DNA from: Allomuricauda sp. TY007
GTDB taxonomy: Bacteria; Bacteroidota; Bacteroidia; Flavobacteriales; Flavobacteriaceae
Length of the DNA: 64,000 nt
NCBI RefSeq assembly: GCF_010468565.1
Contig: NZ_WUEG01000011.1
Location: 82,987-146,986, forward strand
Direction: 5' to 3'
Shown here: positions 46,664-56,062 of the stretch, piece after piece
Position numbering within the stretch: position 1 is the stretch's first letter
Layout: every line of letters starts with the position of its first letter
Notes under the pieces: generated by a model
The model's database searches: none
Told to the model about the DNA's origin: nothing
What the model saw: the letters and a program-made list of their open reading frames with translations, nothing else
Program-made: the position numbers and the translations under genes

Positions 46664-47936
46664 AGGGCCTTTTGGAAGGTTGGATTGGATCACCGTAATC
46701 CTCTATGCATTTTTGGTGTTTATTGGCTGGATCAATATTTACTCCACATCGGTGGGCGAGGTAAGCACTTCCATTTTTGATTTCTCCACCCTATACGGCA
46801 AACAGCTTTTTTTTATAGGCCTTGCCGCTTTGGGCATCATTTTCGTGCTCTTTGTAGAATCACAGTTTTTTGAACGTTTTGCCTCAATCTTCTATATTGT
46901 TTCCATTATTCTGCTTTTAGGTTTGTTCGTCTTTGGAAAAACCATAGCGGGGGCAACTTCTTGGTACGATCTTGGTTTTTTTAACCTTCAACCTTCAGAG
47001 TTGGCGAAAGTGGCAACCTCCTTGGCACTGGCCAAGTTTTTAAGCGACATCCAAACAGATATTCGGACAAGAAAGCATCAAATTTATGCGTTGGTAATCA
47101 TCTTGTTGCCTGCCTTATTGATATTGCCGCAACCTGACCCAGGGAGTTCACTTATCTATTTTTCACTCTTTTTTGTGCTATTTAGGGAAGGTTTTCCCAT
47201 CTATTACTTAGGCATCCTCATTTTTGCGATCGTTTTATTTGCTACAACTTTAATGTTCGGAACTGTTTGGGTCACCATAGGATTGATTATTTTAACCCTC
47301 TTGATCTACACATTCAAAAGAGCATCCGTGAAAATTCCAATACTCCCCGTTGTAGGGGTGATTGTTGTTTCGATACTCTTTTCCCTCTCCGTAAATTTTG
47401 TGTTTGAAAATGTTTTTGAACAACGTCACAGAGATCGTTTTTCTTTATGGTTGAGTTTGGAAAAGGATGAAGAGAAACTGGATGAAATCCGAAAGACCAT
47501 TGGCTACAACACCTATCAATCCGAAAAAGCCATTGAATCGGGCGGGTTTACTGGAAAAGGATTTATGGAGGGTACACGGACCAAAGGGGATTTTGTCCCC
47601 GAACAGCATACCGATTACATATTTAGTTCGGTGGGCGAGGAATGGGGGTTTTTGGGCACTTCTGCCGTAATTCTGTTGTTTTCCTTATTCTTTTTACGGT
47701 TGATTTATATTGCGGAGCGACAAAAGAGCGACTTTAGTCGCATGTATGGTTATGGGGTAATTTCCATTTTGGTGTTCCACTATTTCATCAATATTGGAAT
47801 GGTTATTGGGCTGTTGCCCACTATCGGGGTTCCATTGCCCTTTTTTAGCTACGGCGGTTCCGGTCTGATTTTCTTCACCATGCTATTGTTCATCTTTCTA
47901 AAACTGGATTCCAATCGCTTAAAGGACGGTATTTAA
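46653..47936 (+). CDS. rodA: Peptidoglycan glycosyltransferase RodA
   Basis: SEDS-family polymerase of 427 residues with about ten membrane helices. Family motifs include GATSWYDLGFFNLQPSELAK, LLPQPDPGSSLIYFSLFF, the long loop EKDEEKLDEIRKTIGYNTYQ, and GLLPTIGVPLPFFSYGGSGL near the C-terminus. It works with PBP2, whose gene overlaps it. The stop shares TTAA with the convergent nuclease gene. Confidence 0.95.
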   Translation: MSGRGPFGRLDWITVILYAFLVFIGWINIYSTSVGEVSTSIFDFSTLYGKQLFFIGLAALGIIFVLFVESQFFERFASIFYIVSIILLLGLFVFGKTIAGATSWYDLGFFNLQPSELAKVATSLALAKFLSDIQTDIRTRKHQIYALVIILLPALLILPQPDPGSSLIYFSLFFVLFREGFPIYYLGILIFAIVLFATTLMFGTVWVTIGLIILTLLIYTFKRASVKIPILPVVGVIVVSILFSLSVNFVFENVFEQRHRDRFSLWLSLEKDEEKLDEIRKTIGYNTYQSEKAIESGGFTGKGFMEGTRTKGDFVPEQHTDYIFSSVGEEWGFLGTSAVILLFSLFFLRLIYIAERQKSDFSRMYGYGVISILVFHYFINIGMVIGLLPTIGVPLPFFSYGGSGLIFFTMLLFIFLKLDSNRLKDGI

Positions 47937-48730
47937 AATTTCCAATCTTGGGTATCAACCCGAGCTTCTATTGCTGATTGCCAGGTTTTAGGTTGGTTTT
48001 GAAAAAAATCAATGCCTGTTTTCTCCTCGATTTCATCAACAGTCACTACAAAATTTTGAAGTGGTTCTTGACTTTCTTCTGCTGGCATCAAAAAGGCCAG
48101 TACTTGCGCTCCTTTACCATTACCTTTTAAAACAATCTTGTAAAAAGTGCGCGGCACATCTACATCCTCGATTCCAATCTCTTCTAAATCATTTTCCAAC
48201 ACCCCTCCGGTTATCACTATTAAATCACCATATTTTTTGCACCAATAACGGACTTTTTGTTCCAAACGATTCCAAATCCCTACATTGAAGTGCTTATCCT
48301 GCGGACTTATGTTACTTGTATAAAAAGTTTCGTTGTACGCTTGTTCAGAAAACCGTCGGTCACCAGCAGGAAGCAAATGCCCCCTATTGTACCCAGAACC
48401 TCTGTAATTCCGCCAATCTGCCGATTTTGTTTTCACCATTGGGTCTTCAATAAAATAGGGGCGTTCCCTATCATCATAAGTCAAATGCTTCCTTTTAAGG
48501 GTGTATGCCACCCACTCTGCTTGTTCGTGGGTTTCACTATAAGAAAGTGTATAGTAGGTATGTTGTACCACTTCACCTGTTGTGGAACTGGGCAAAAAAT
48601 CGGTTTGCACCAAGTCTCCCTTTGTACCATTTGGATTGGAATAGGTTGCCGGGGTATAGAAATTTTCAAACAACCAAAAGCCAATAACACATAGTGCCAT
48701 GAGCACTGCATAAATTGTTCTGCCCTTCAT
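47933..48730 (-). CDS. Secreted DNA/RNA non-specific endonuclease (NUC1 family)
   Basis: Protein of 265 residues with an N-terminal hydrophobic signal or anchor (about 5-24). The beta-beta-alpha metal nuclease domain has YNRGHLLPAGDRRFS, with the catalytic His in RGH, then NVGIWNRLEQKVRYW carrying the metal-binding Asn, and VITGGVLENDLEEIG. Such enzymes degrade extracellular nucleic acid for nutrients. It is convergent with rodA and followed upstream by the ctp terminator. Its targets are unspecific. Confidence 0.88.
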   Translation of the reverse strand: MKGRTIYAVLMALCVIGFWLFENFYTPATYSNPNGTKGDLVQTDFLPSSTTGEVVQHTYYTLSYSETHEQAEWVAYTLKRKHLTYDDRERPYFIEDPMVKTKSADWRNYRGSGYNRGHLLPAGDRRFSEQAYNETFYTSNISPQDKHFNVGIWNRLEQKVRYWCKKYGDLIVITGGVLENDLEEIGIEDVDVPRTFYKIVLKGNGKGAQVLAFLMPAEESQEPLQNFVVTVDEIEEKTGIDFFQNQPKTWQSAIEARVDTQDWKF

Positions 48731-48762
48731 TTAACCAACTATTGGAGATAAAGTTGCATAAA

Positions 48763-48788
48763 AAAGCCAACCCGTAAGAGTTGGCCTT
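48763..48788 (-). terminator. Candidate terminator after the tail-specific protease gene
   Basis: A 6-bp GCCAAC/GTTGGC stem with an 8-nt loop is followed on the minus strand by TTTTTTA. It lies about 21 bp after the protease stop, upstream of the nuclease gene. Confidence 0.6.
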
Positions 48789-48809
48789 TGATACAATTTT
48801 TATAAACGA

Positions 48810-50981
48810 CTATCCTTTAACGCTAGCCAATTTGTTTTCTTCTCTTTTGATATTGTTCTTGTGAAGGTCCTTAAGCACATTCACAGCTTCTTCAACATAA
48901 ATGTCTCGCGCCAAATCCTTGTGCCACCTATCCCTTTTTTCCCTGAGAACAGAATCTTGCGTAAATAGTTCCTTCTCATATTGTAGGGAACTAAATGACA
49001 GTTTGGAATCGTAATCCCTCAGGCTCTTGAACTTTTCCGAACGTTTTTTGGCTTCTTGTTCTTTGCTTACGTAAGCATCGTATTTAAGGGAAATCATGTT
49101 TTCATCTTGCTGCTCCTTCAACCATTTGGCATTTTCCTCAATAAGCTTGATCTGCTCATTTTTTGCCATACGTTCTTTACTGTTTTTTACGGCTTCATCA
49201 AAATCAATGTAGCCATCCCAAACTTCATAATCTGCAGGGGTAATCTTATCCCAACCAAGCGGGTTTTGCTGATCGCGCTCTCCAAGATCGATATAACTGT
49301 ACCGGTCCGGAACCACAATATCGCTCTTTACGCCTTCCAACTGGGTAGATCCACCGTTGATTCGGTAAAATTTTTGGGTAGTTAATTTAATGGCTCCCAA
49401 ATCTCCATGTTCGTTACCTCTTACAATACCATCCAAAGGAATTACATTTTGAACGGTTCCTTTTCCGAAAGTTTGCTTGCTTCCAATGATTACCGCTCTT
49501 TTATAATCTTGCATGGCAGCAGCCAATATTTCCGAGGCGGAAGCGGATAGCTCGTTCACCAAGATAACCAATGGGCCATCCCACTGGATACGCTCGTCCT
49601 TATCCTCGTGAACTTCTTTGCGTTGTCCGGAGGAACGAACCTGAACGATAGGTCCATCCTTAATAAACAATCCTGCCATTTCGACAACCGTTTTTAAAGA
49701 TCCTCCACCATTGTCTCGCAAATCCAAAATAATTCCTTCTGCGCCTGCTTCTTTTAAACGCTCCAATTCCTTGGCCACGTCGGTTGCTGCGTTTCTTTCG
49801 GAGTAATCTTCAAAATCCACATAAAATTTTGGAAGATTGATCAATCCATACTTTTGTTCACCGGCATCAATAGTTGCTGATTTTGCGTAGGATTCTTCCA
49901 ATTCCACAACGTCTCTGGTTATGGAAACCGTTTCAATGGTTCCATCTACTTTTCTTACTGTCAAATCAACCACTGTTCCCTCTGGGCCCTTAATCAATTT
50001 AATGGCATCTTCCAATCGCATGCCCACAATATTGATGGGCTCCTCTCCTTCTTGTCCTACTTTAAGTATTTCATCTCCAACTTCAAGGGACTGATCTCTC
50101 CAAACGGGACCACCGGAAATAATTTCCACGATTTTGGCTCCTTCGGGCTTTTTCTGCAATCGGGCTCCAATACCTTCAAACTTACCGGACATACCAATAT
50201 CAAATTTTTCCTTTTCTTCGGGAGCAAAGTAAAAAGTGTGGGGGTCAAACTCCTCTACAATGGTATTCAAGTATTGTACAAACCAATCTTTACGTTCCAA
50301 ATCACCCACAAAATCGAAAAACTCGTCCAAGGTGTTTTTGGTTACTTCTCTTGCTTCTTCCTCTGTAGTGACCTTGTCAATAGTACTTGGAATATCATTA
50401 AAGGCCAATATCTCATCGGTATTCGAAGCTGTTTCCTGATTTGCATCGGAAATCAAGTTATCCACCTTATTGTCAAAAACGTTTAGGGTATTGTACTTTA
50501 ACTGTTTTCTCCAGCGTTCTTTGAGTTCCTTTTTGTTGGATGCAAAATCTTGGTCGGCATAATCAATTTCGATAGTTTCATCAATCGTGTAATCAAAAGG
50601 TGTGGCAAGTACTTCTTTATAGATTTCCTTGGCCTCTTCCATTCGCACCATTAAACGTTGATATACGGTATTGAAAAATTCAATGTCGGTATTTCTGATC
50701 TCATCATCGATCATAAACCTGTATTTTTCAAATTCCCTGATGTCACTTTTTAGAAAGTATCTTTTGGTAGGGTCGATGATGTCGATAAAATCATCAAAAA
50801 CATTGGAACTGAAGCTATCGTTAACTTCTTTGGGCTCATAATGCCCTTTTTCCAAAACGTAGGAAATCAATTCCAATAAAAATTTATCCTTGTCGTCGTT
50901 ATCAAAAGATTTATTGGTAAAACTGCAGGAGGCAACTGCAACAAGAATAACCAAAAGTGCCAAAATAAAGTTCTTTTTCAT
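48810..50981 (-). CDS. Tail-specific (C-terminal processing) protease, lipoprotein
   Basis: Serine/lysine-dyad protease of the Prc/CtpA family, 723 residues. The signal ends in a lipobox (VAVASC, Cys19). An N-terminal helical domain of about 220 residues precedes a PDZ domain (GMSGKFEGIGARLQKKPEGA, then SLEVGDEILKVGQEGEEP). The peptidase core has LDLRDNGGGSLKTVVEMAGL and the catalytic Ser and Lys in ELSASASEILAAAM and SKQTFGKGTVQNV. The C-terminal region (about 600-723) is the DUF3340 extension typical of Prc. It likely degrades or trims periplasmic proteins. It is divergent from surE. Confidence 0.94.
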   Translation of the reverse strand: MKKNFILALLVILVAVASCSFTNKSFDNDDKDKFLLELISYVLEKGHYEPKEVNDSFSSNVFDDFIDIIDPTKRYFLKSDIREFEKYRFMIDDEIRNTDIEFFNTVYQRLMVRMEEAKEIYKEVLATPFDYTIDETIEIDYADQDFASNKKELKERWRKQLKYNTLNVFDNKVDNLISDANQETASNTDEILAFNDIPSTIDKVTTEEEAREVTKNTLDEFFDFVGDLERKDWFVQYLNTIVEEFDPHTFYFAPEEKEKFDIGMSGKFEGIGARLQKKPEGAKIVEIISGGPVWRDQSLEVGDEILKVGQEGEEPINIVGMRLEDAIKLIKGPEGTVVDLTVRKVDGTIETVSITRDVVELEESYAKSATIDAGEQKYGLINLPKFYVDFEDYSERNAATDVAKELERLKEAGAEGIILDLRDNGGGSLKTVVEMAGLFIKDGPIVQVRSSGQRKEVHEDKDERIQWDGPLVILVNELSASASEILAAAMQDYKRAVIIGSKQTFGKGTVQNVIPLDGIVRGNEHGDLGAIKLTTQKFYRINGGSTQLEGVKSDIVVPDRYSYIDLGERDQQNPLGWDKITPADYEVWDGYIDFDEAVKNSKERMAKNEQIKLIEENAKWLKEQQDENMISLKYDAYVSKEQEAKKRSEKFKSLRDYDSKLSFSSLQYEKELFTQDSVLREKRDRWHKDLARDIYVEEAVNVLKDLHKNNIKREENKLASVKG

Positions 50982-51182
50982 AATGTGATTTTTCTGGAGC
51001 GAAATAATCTGACCTCATACTGTCAAATCTTCATTACGTCATCCGTCGTTTCTACTTGTATGAATTCTCTAAGATACAGAAAAAACCGTGCCAGTCCTTT
51101 CCACCGCGTTTAATTTTTTGTTAAACGCCAGAGGCTTCATATCCTTATGAAAAACGTATTTTTATGGCTTAAATTATCCAAC

Positions 51183-51962
51183 ATGGAAAAACCACTGATT
51201 CTGGTCACCAACGATGATGGCATAACAGCACCTGGGCTAAGGGCTCTGATACGAACCATGAAACTGCTTGGAGACGTTGTTGTAGTGGCACCCGATAGTC
51301 CGCAAAGTGGTATGGGGCATGCCATTACCGTGGACAGCACTTTGTTTTCCAAAAAGGTGGTCGTGGACCATAAAGAAGGGGCTCCAAGTGAGTATAGCTG
51401 TAGTGGAACCCCGGCCGATTGTGTAAAGTTGGCACTTCGCGTCATTTTGGACAGAAAACCTGACATTTGCGTAAGTGGCATCAACCACGGATCTAATTCG
51501 TCTATCAACGTGATTTACTCGGGAACTATGAGTGCTGCCATTGAGGCAGGCATTGAAGGTATTCCTGCCATTGGATTTTCGTTATGCGACTATTCCTGGG
51601 ATGCCAATTTTGAGCCTGCGTTGGAATCCATCAAAAAAATAGTTTCGGAAGCATTGACCAACGGAATCCCAAAGGGAACTGTGTTGAATGTCAACATCCC
51701 TAAAACAGAATCAGTACCCAAAGGTGTGAAAATCTGTAGACAGGCACGTGGTAATTGGAAAGAGAAATTTGACAAAAGAACTAGTCCTTCTGGAAAGGAT
51801 TATTATTGGTTAACGGGAGAATTTGAACTTCTGGACAAAGGCGAGGATACGGACGAATGGGCCTTGGAACAGGGCTACATTTCGATAGTGCCCACCCAGT
51901 TCGACCTTACGGCACACCACGCCATACCACAAATAAACAACTGGAACTTAAATGAACAATAA
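51183..51962 (+). CDS. surE: 5'/3'-nucleotidase SurE
   Basis: Metal-dependent nucleotide phosphatase of 259 residues. The opening PLILVTNDDGITAPGLRAL carries the metal-binding Asp pair (D11, D12). It is followed by VAPDSPQSGMGHAITVD, SGTPADCVKLAL and ISGINHGSNSSINVIYSGTM, all family signatures. ATG 51183 is chosen since it gives the usual short N-terminus; ATG 51147 would add 12 hydrophobic residues. It overlaps the next small gene by 11 bp. Confidence 0.93.
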   Translation: MEKPLILVTNDDGITAPGLRALIRTMKLLGDVVVVAPDSPQSGMGHAITVDSTLFSKKVVVDHKEGAPSEYSCSGTPADCVKLALRVILDRKPDICVSGINHGSNSSINVIYSGTMSAAIEAGIEGIPAIGFSLCDYSWDANFEPALESIKKIVSEALTNGIPKGTVLNVNIPKTESVPKGVKICRQARGNWKEKFDKRTSPSGKDYYWLTGEFELLDKGEDTDEWALEQGYISIVPTQFDLTAHHAIPQINNWNLNEQ

Positions 51963-52239
51963 AAAAGAAATCATCATAGGATTTATCGTAGGAATCATTG
52001 CAAACACCTTTGGAACTTTGCTCTACATTCTTATGTTTTCCGATTTGGACATCGTTGAAACCTTTAATGCTGCCATCGAACAAGGTCATATTGGTAGTTT
52101 GTTAGCATTGGGAGCTATTTTGAACCTAGTGGCATTTTTTGGGTTTTTACGGATCAAAAGAGATCAACGCGCCAAAGGCGTTATGTTGGCCACTTTAGTA
52201 ACGGCATTGGTCATATTGTTATACAAAGTGATGTCTTAA
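51952..52239 (+). CDS. Small membrane protein of unknown function
   Basis: Protein of 95 residues with three predicted helices (about 6-28, 47-65, 75-93), starting MNNKKEIIIGFIVGIIANTF. The start overlaps the surE stop, so it is translated with surE. Similar short proteins sit between surE and lpxB in flavobacteria; no function is known. Confidence 0.75.
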   Translation: MNNKKEIIIGFIVGIIANTFGTLLYILMFSDLDIVETFNAAIEQGHIGSLLALGAILNLVAFFGFLRIKRDQRAKGVMLATLVTALVILLYKVMS

Positions 52240-52294
52240 AACCTAAAACACAAGAGCTAGCTCAAGATTAAACGGTTTCACTGAAAACTTTTGG

Positions 52295-52333
52295 ACTTGA
52301 TACTTGAACTTGACACTTGAACTTGATACTTGT
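52295..52333. repeat. Three 13-bp tandem repeats upstream of lpxB
   Basis: Units ACTTGATACTTGA, ACTTGACACTTGA and ACTTGATACTTGT follow each other without gaps, ending 2 bp before the lpxB ATG. Each unit itself is two ACTTGA-like half-units. The function is unknown; it could hold the ribosome entry region of lpxB or a repeat number that varies. Confidence 0.85.
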
Positions 52334-52335
52334 CA

Positions 52336-53448
52336 ATGAAATATTACATCATAGCTGGTGAAGCATCGGGGGACCTGCACGGTTCCAATTTGATCAAGGC
52401 CCTTAAAAAAGAGGATACCTCGGCAGCGATTCGTTGTTGGGGCGGTGATTTGATGCAACAAGCTGGCGGTGAACTGGCAAAACATTACAAAGACATGGCC
52501 TTTATGGGTTTTTTGGAGGTGCTGATGAACATTCCCACCATCTTCAAAAACATTTCATATTGTAAAGAAGATATTCAAAAGTTCAATCCAGACCAGATTA
52601 TTTTTATTGATTTCTCCGGTTTTAATCTTAGGATTGCAAAATGGGCCAAAGAACACGGCTTTAAGACCAATTATTACATTTCACCTCAAATTTGGGCATC
52701 AAGAGAGGGCAGGATCAAAAAAATAAAGCGTGACATTGACAACATGTACGTTATCCTGCCTTTTGAAAAGGATTTTTACGAGAAAAAACATGGGTACCCC
52801 GTAAAGTTTGTTGGGCATCCACTTATTGATGCCATTGAAAACACCCCGCTTCAGGATAATATAACCTTTCGCAAAGAAAACGGCCTAGATCCTGACAAAC
52901 CCATCATCGCCTTATTGCCCGGGAGCAGAAAACAAGAAGTTCAAAAGATGTTGGAGGTAATGCTTTCCGTAAAAAAGGATTTTCCCGATTACCAATTCGT
53001 AATAGCCGGGGCTCCGAGCCTGCCCGATGATTTTTATACCCCATTTCTCAAAGGCGATAAAGTGGAATACGTTTCCAACAGAACCTATACGCTCTTGAAG
53101 CATTCACACGCCGCTCTGGTTACCAGTGGAACTGCCACTTTGGAAACGGCTCTTTTTGGCATCCCTCAAGTGGTATGCTATAAAGGGAATTGGATTTCCT
53201 ATCAAATCGCGAAGCGCATCATTACGTTGGATTACATTTCCTTGGTAAACTTGATCATGAAAAGAGAAGTTGTTAAAGAATTGATTCAAAATGATTTAAC
53301 GACAAAAAATCTTAAAATAGAACTTTCCAAAATCGTAGAGGGAGCCGAGCGGGAACGTATATTGTCCGATTATAAGTTGTTGAAAGAAAAGTTGGGAGGA
53401 AAAGGCGCCAGTCAAATGGCGGCCAAATTAATTGTGAAAAATGCGTAG
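52336..53448 (+). CDS. lpxB: Lipid-A-disaccharide synthase LpxB
   Basis: GT19 glycosyltransferase that makes lipid A disaccharide, 370 residues. GEASGDLHGSNLIKAL is the diagnostic N-terminal motif. DQIIFIDFSGFNLRIAKWAK, YYISPQIWASREGRIKKI, VKFVGHPLIDAI and LLPGSRKQEVQKMLEVML complete the family pattern, and TSGTATLETALFGIPQVV near the end binds UDP-sugar. ATG 52336 is chosen because the upstream TTG lies inside the tandem repeat. Confidence 0.96.
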   Translation: MKYYIIAGEASGDLHGSNLIKALKKEDTSAAIRCWGGDLMQQAGGELAKHYKDMAFMGFLEVLMNIPTIFKNISYCKEDIQKFNPDQIIFIDFSGFNLRIAKWAKEHGFKTNYYISPQIWASREGRIKKIKRDIDNMYVILPFEKDFYEKKHGYPVKFVGHPLIDAIENTPLQDNITFRKENGLDPDKPIIALLPGSRKQEVQKMLEVMLSVKKDFPDYQFVIAGAPSLPDDFYTPFLKGDKVEYVSNRTYTLLKHSHAALVTSGTATLETALFGIPQVVCYKGNWISYQIAKRIITLDYISLVNLIMKREVVKELIQNDLTTKNLKIELSKIVEGAERERILSDYKLLKEKLGGKGASQMAAKLIVKNA

Positions 53449-53481
53449 TTTTATCTTCCAAGAATGTAAATCTATTCTTGG

Positions 53482-54039
53482 ATGTTACGAAAAACCATAA
53501 TCTTACTGTTGCTTTTTACCATTTCCGCTTGCGGCCCAGGTAAAAAACGACGCACCTACAGCAAGACCCGAACCGTTACGGTAGAGGGGTCCACCGAAGA
53601 CACTTCCCCAAAAAAAGAACCCGAAAGGGTACGTAAAAAAGAGGGGCGTAAAAATGCTAAGGCAAACGAAATTATTTCCACCGCATTGACTTTTTCCGGA
53701 ACCCGTTACAAATATGGCGGTACCACCAAAAGGGGCATGGATTGTTCTGGATTGGTCTATGTGTCCTTACGGGAAAATGATATTATGTTTCCACGAACTT
53801 CCTACCAAATGGCCTTGGAAGGTAACAAGATCAGGGTTAACGATGTGGAAAAAGGAGATTTGCTCTTTTTTAAGACCAGCAAAACGGGCAGGCGCATCAA
53901 CCATGTAGGATTAGTGGTCGATGTGGATGGAGACGACATTAAATTTATTCACGCCACAACCTCACGCGGCGTGCTGGTATCCTCGTTACGGGAAGGATAC
54001 TGGAACAGCGCTTTTGTAAAGGCCATGCGTATCCTGTAA
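53482..54039 (+). CDS. NlpC/P60 (C40) peptidoglycan hydrolase, lipoprotein
   Basis: Lipoprotein of 185 residues; the signal ends at TISAC (Cys17). A basic disordered linker (about 20-60) leads to a C40 peptidase domain with the catalytic Cys88 in RGMDCSGLVYVSL and His141 in RRINHVGLVVD. Such enzymes cut the gamma-D-Glu-diamino acid bond in stem peptides. It lies 33 bp after lpxB and 1 bp before the comEC-like gene. Confidence 0.92.
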   Translation: MLRKTIILLLLFTISACGPGKKRRTYSKTRTVTVEGSTEDTSPKKEPERVRKKEGRKNAKANEIISTALTFSGTRYKYGGTTKRGMDCSGLVYVSLRENDIMFPRTSYQMALEGNKIRVNDVEKGDLLFFKTSKTGRRINHVGLVVDVDGDDIKFIHATTSRGVLVSSLREGYWNSAFVKAMRIL

Positions 54040-54040
54040 G

Positions 54041-56056
54041 GTGCGTCAACTTAATTTTGTGTCCATAAAACTCACGTTGTGGGTTATTTTGGGCATTATT
54101 ATCGGTTTTTATTTTGATGTAGCGCCACTTTTGCCCTTACTATCCATACTTGTTTTACTACCAATTTTATATTGGGCAGGTAAAAAGCAACGTAGAACAG
54201 GGTTCCCGTATTTTGAGGTGCTTGCTTCTATCATCACTACATGTCTGGGCATTTTTGTTGTTGGAGTTTCCTTGGGAAAAGGCATGCCCAGCCATTACTC
54301 GAATCTGGACCTTGACCAAAAAAAAGTTTGGCACTTAAAAGTGAACGAGGTACTCAAACCCAATACTTTTTCGCACCGATATGTTACTAAGATTATTGCT
54401 GCTGATAAAGAACAAGCCTCTGGAAAATTGCTTTTCAGTCTTTCGGTGGATTCTATGGTAAAGCAATTACAGGTTGATGATGAGTTTTTGGTCTATGACA
54501 AGCCAGAAGGTATTCGTCCGCCATTGAACCCGCACCAGTTTGATTATAAAAATTATCTCGCAAAACAGGGAATCCAGCATCAGATCAGAACTAAATACAC
54601 TGCCATTGTAAAAAAGGAACATGCCCCTAAAACTTTGTTCGGTGTGGCTAGCAACTTCAGGGAGCATATCATTTCCACACTAGAAGAAAAAAACTTTGGA
54701 GCGGATGAACTGGGCGTCATCCAAGCTTTGCTTTTGGGAAAACGGGACGATATTTCCGAGAGCACCTACAACAATTATAAAAAGGCGGGCGCCGTTCATA
54801 TTTTGGCCGTATCAGGACTTCACGTCGGGATTATTCTGTTCCTTTTGGAGTTTATTTTGGTTCCGTTGGAGCGTTTACCTAAAGGTAAAACCATCAAATT
54901 GATATTGGTTGTTTTGCTACTTTGGAGCTACGCCTTTATTGCGGGGCTCTCCCCTTCCATTGTTCGGGCCGTGACCATGTTCTCGTTTGTAGCTTATGCC
55001 CTTTATTTGAACCGACCCACGAACTCATTTAATATAATAGCGCTTTCCATGCTGTTCATTTTACTGGCAAAGCCTTTGTTTTTGTTTCAGGCGGGGTTCC
55101 AGATGAGCTATGCTGCTGTGTTTGCCATTGTTTGGATTTACCCCAAACTGCAGCAATTTTGGTTTCCTGAGAGTATCATCATCCGAAAAACGTGGCAATT
55201 GTTATCAGTAAGTGTGGCAGCTCAATTGGGTGTTTTGCCTATCAGTCTGTTCTATTTTCATCAGTTTCCTGCCCTGTTCTTTATTTCCAACTTGCTCATT
55301 GTACCATTTTTAGGTTTGATTTTGGGTTTCGGAATCTTAATTATCCTATTGGCTTTGATTGACTACTTGCCCCAATTTATGGTTGATGGTTTCAATGGGG
55401 TTATTCAACTGATGAATTCCGTAATTGGTTGGGTAGCTCAGCAAGAAGGCTTTATCATCAAAAACATTCCTTTTGATGCAGTTCAGTTGTTATTGGGCTA
55501 TTTTATCATCATCGCTTTGGTCATCTTTTTATCCAAACCCAAATGGAAAACTGCCTTGATGTTATTGGGAGGAATCATCGTTTTACAAAGTTTGGGTATC
55601 TGGAATCAGTTTCAAGTGCATCAAAAGGAAACCGTTATACTGGCACACCGTTCGAGAAATACGGTGCTATTACATCAATTGGGGGACTCCCTTTCCATTA
55701 TAACATCTGACAGTTCCAACATTGGAAGCATTGCAGACAATTATTCAGTTGCGGAACGCATTCAAAAAATAGATACATCAAAATTGAAGAACAGCTATCA
55801 CCTTGGTGATAAAAAATTATTCGTTGTGGACAGTTTGGGTATTCTTCCTTTGGAAGAAAATTTAGATTACCTGCTGCTTACCCAATCTCCCAAAATTAAT
55901 CTAGAGCGGGTTCTGGATTCCATCCGACCCAAAACAATATTTGCGGACGGAAGCAACTACCCAAGCTTGGTCAATAAATGGAAGGCGACTTGCAGTCAAA
56001 AAGAAATCCCTTTCCACCACACAGGCGAAAAGGGGTTTTATGTTTTTGAATTATAA
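54041..56056 (+). CDS. comEC: ComEC/Rec2-type DNA uptake channel
   Basis: Integral membrane protein of 671 residues, with a GTG start right after the C40 gene. The N-terminus has three helices (about 9-85), then a DUF4131-type soluble domain (about 95-215). The competence core begins at ELGVIQALLLGKRDDIS and AGAVHILAVSGLHVGIILFL, with about eight further helices. The C-terminal 110 residues are soluble, but no metallo-beta-lactamase domain with an HxHxDH motif is visible. In flavobacteria such short ComEC forms are usual. The likely role is uptake of single-stranded DNA. Confidence 0.87.
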   Translation: MRQLNFVSIKLTLWVILGIIIGFYFDVAPLLPLLSILVLLPILYWAGKKQRRTGFPYFEVLASIITTCLGIFVVGVSLGKGMPSHYSNLDLDQKKVWHLKVNEVLKPNTFSHRYVTKIIAADKEQASGKLLFSLSVDSMVKQLQVDDEFLVYDKPEGIRPPLNPHQFDYKNYLAKQGIQHQIRTKYTAIVKKEHAPKTLFGVASNFREHIISTLEEKNFGADELGVIQALLLGKRDDISESTYNNYKKAGAVHILAVSGLHVGIILFLLEFILVPLERLPKGKTIKLILVVLLLWSYAFIAGLSPSIVRAVTMFSFVAYALYLNRPTNSFNIIALSMLFILLAKPLFLFQAGFQMSYAAVFAIVWIYPKLQQFWFPESIIIRKTWQLLSVSVAAQLGVLPISLFYFHQFPALFFISNLLIVPFLGLILGFGILIILLALIDYLPQFMVDGFNGVIQLMNSVIGWVAQQEGFIIKNIPFDAVQLLLGYFIIIALVIFLSKPKWKTALMLLGGIIVLQSLGIWNQFQVHQKETVILAHRSRNTVLLHQLGDSLSIITSDSSNIGSIADNYSVAERIQKIDTSKLKNSYHLGDKKLFVVDSLGILPLEENLDYLLLTQSPKINLERVLDSIRPKTIFADGSNYPSLVNKWKATCSQKEIPFHHTGEKGFYVFEL

Positions 56057-56062
56057 ATTCGA

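Noticed and set aside
52295..52333. Tandem repeats before lpxB as a CRISPR array
   Set aside because: Units are 13 bp and directly adjacent without spacers, and no cas gene is in the window.
54041..56056. ComEC as truncated because it lacks a metallo-beta-lactamase domain
   Set aside because: Short forms of this length are usual in this phylum and the frame is intact to a normal stop.
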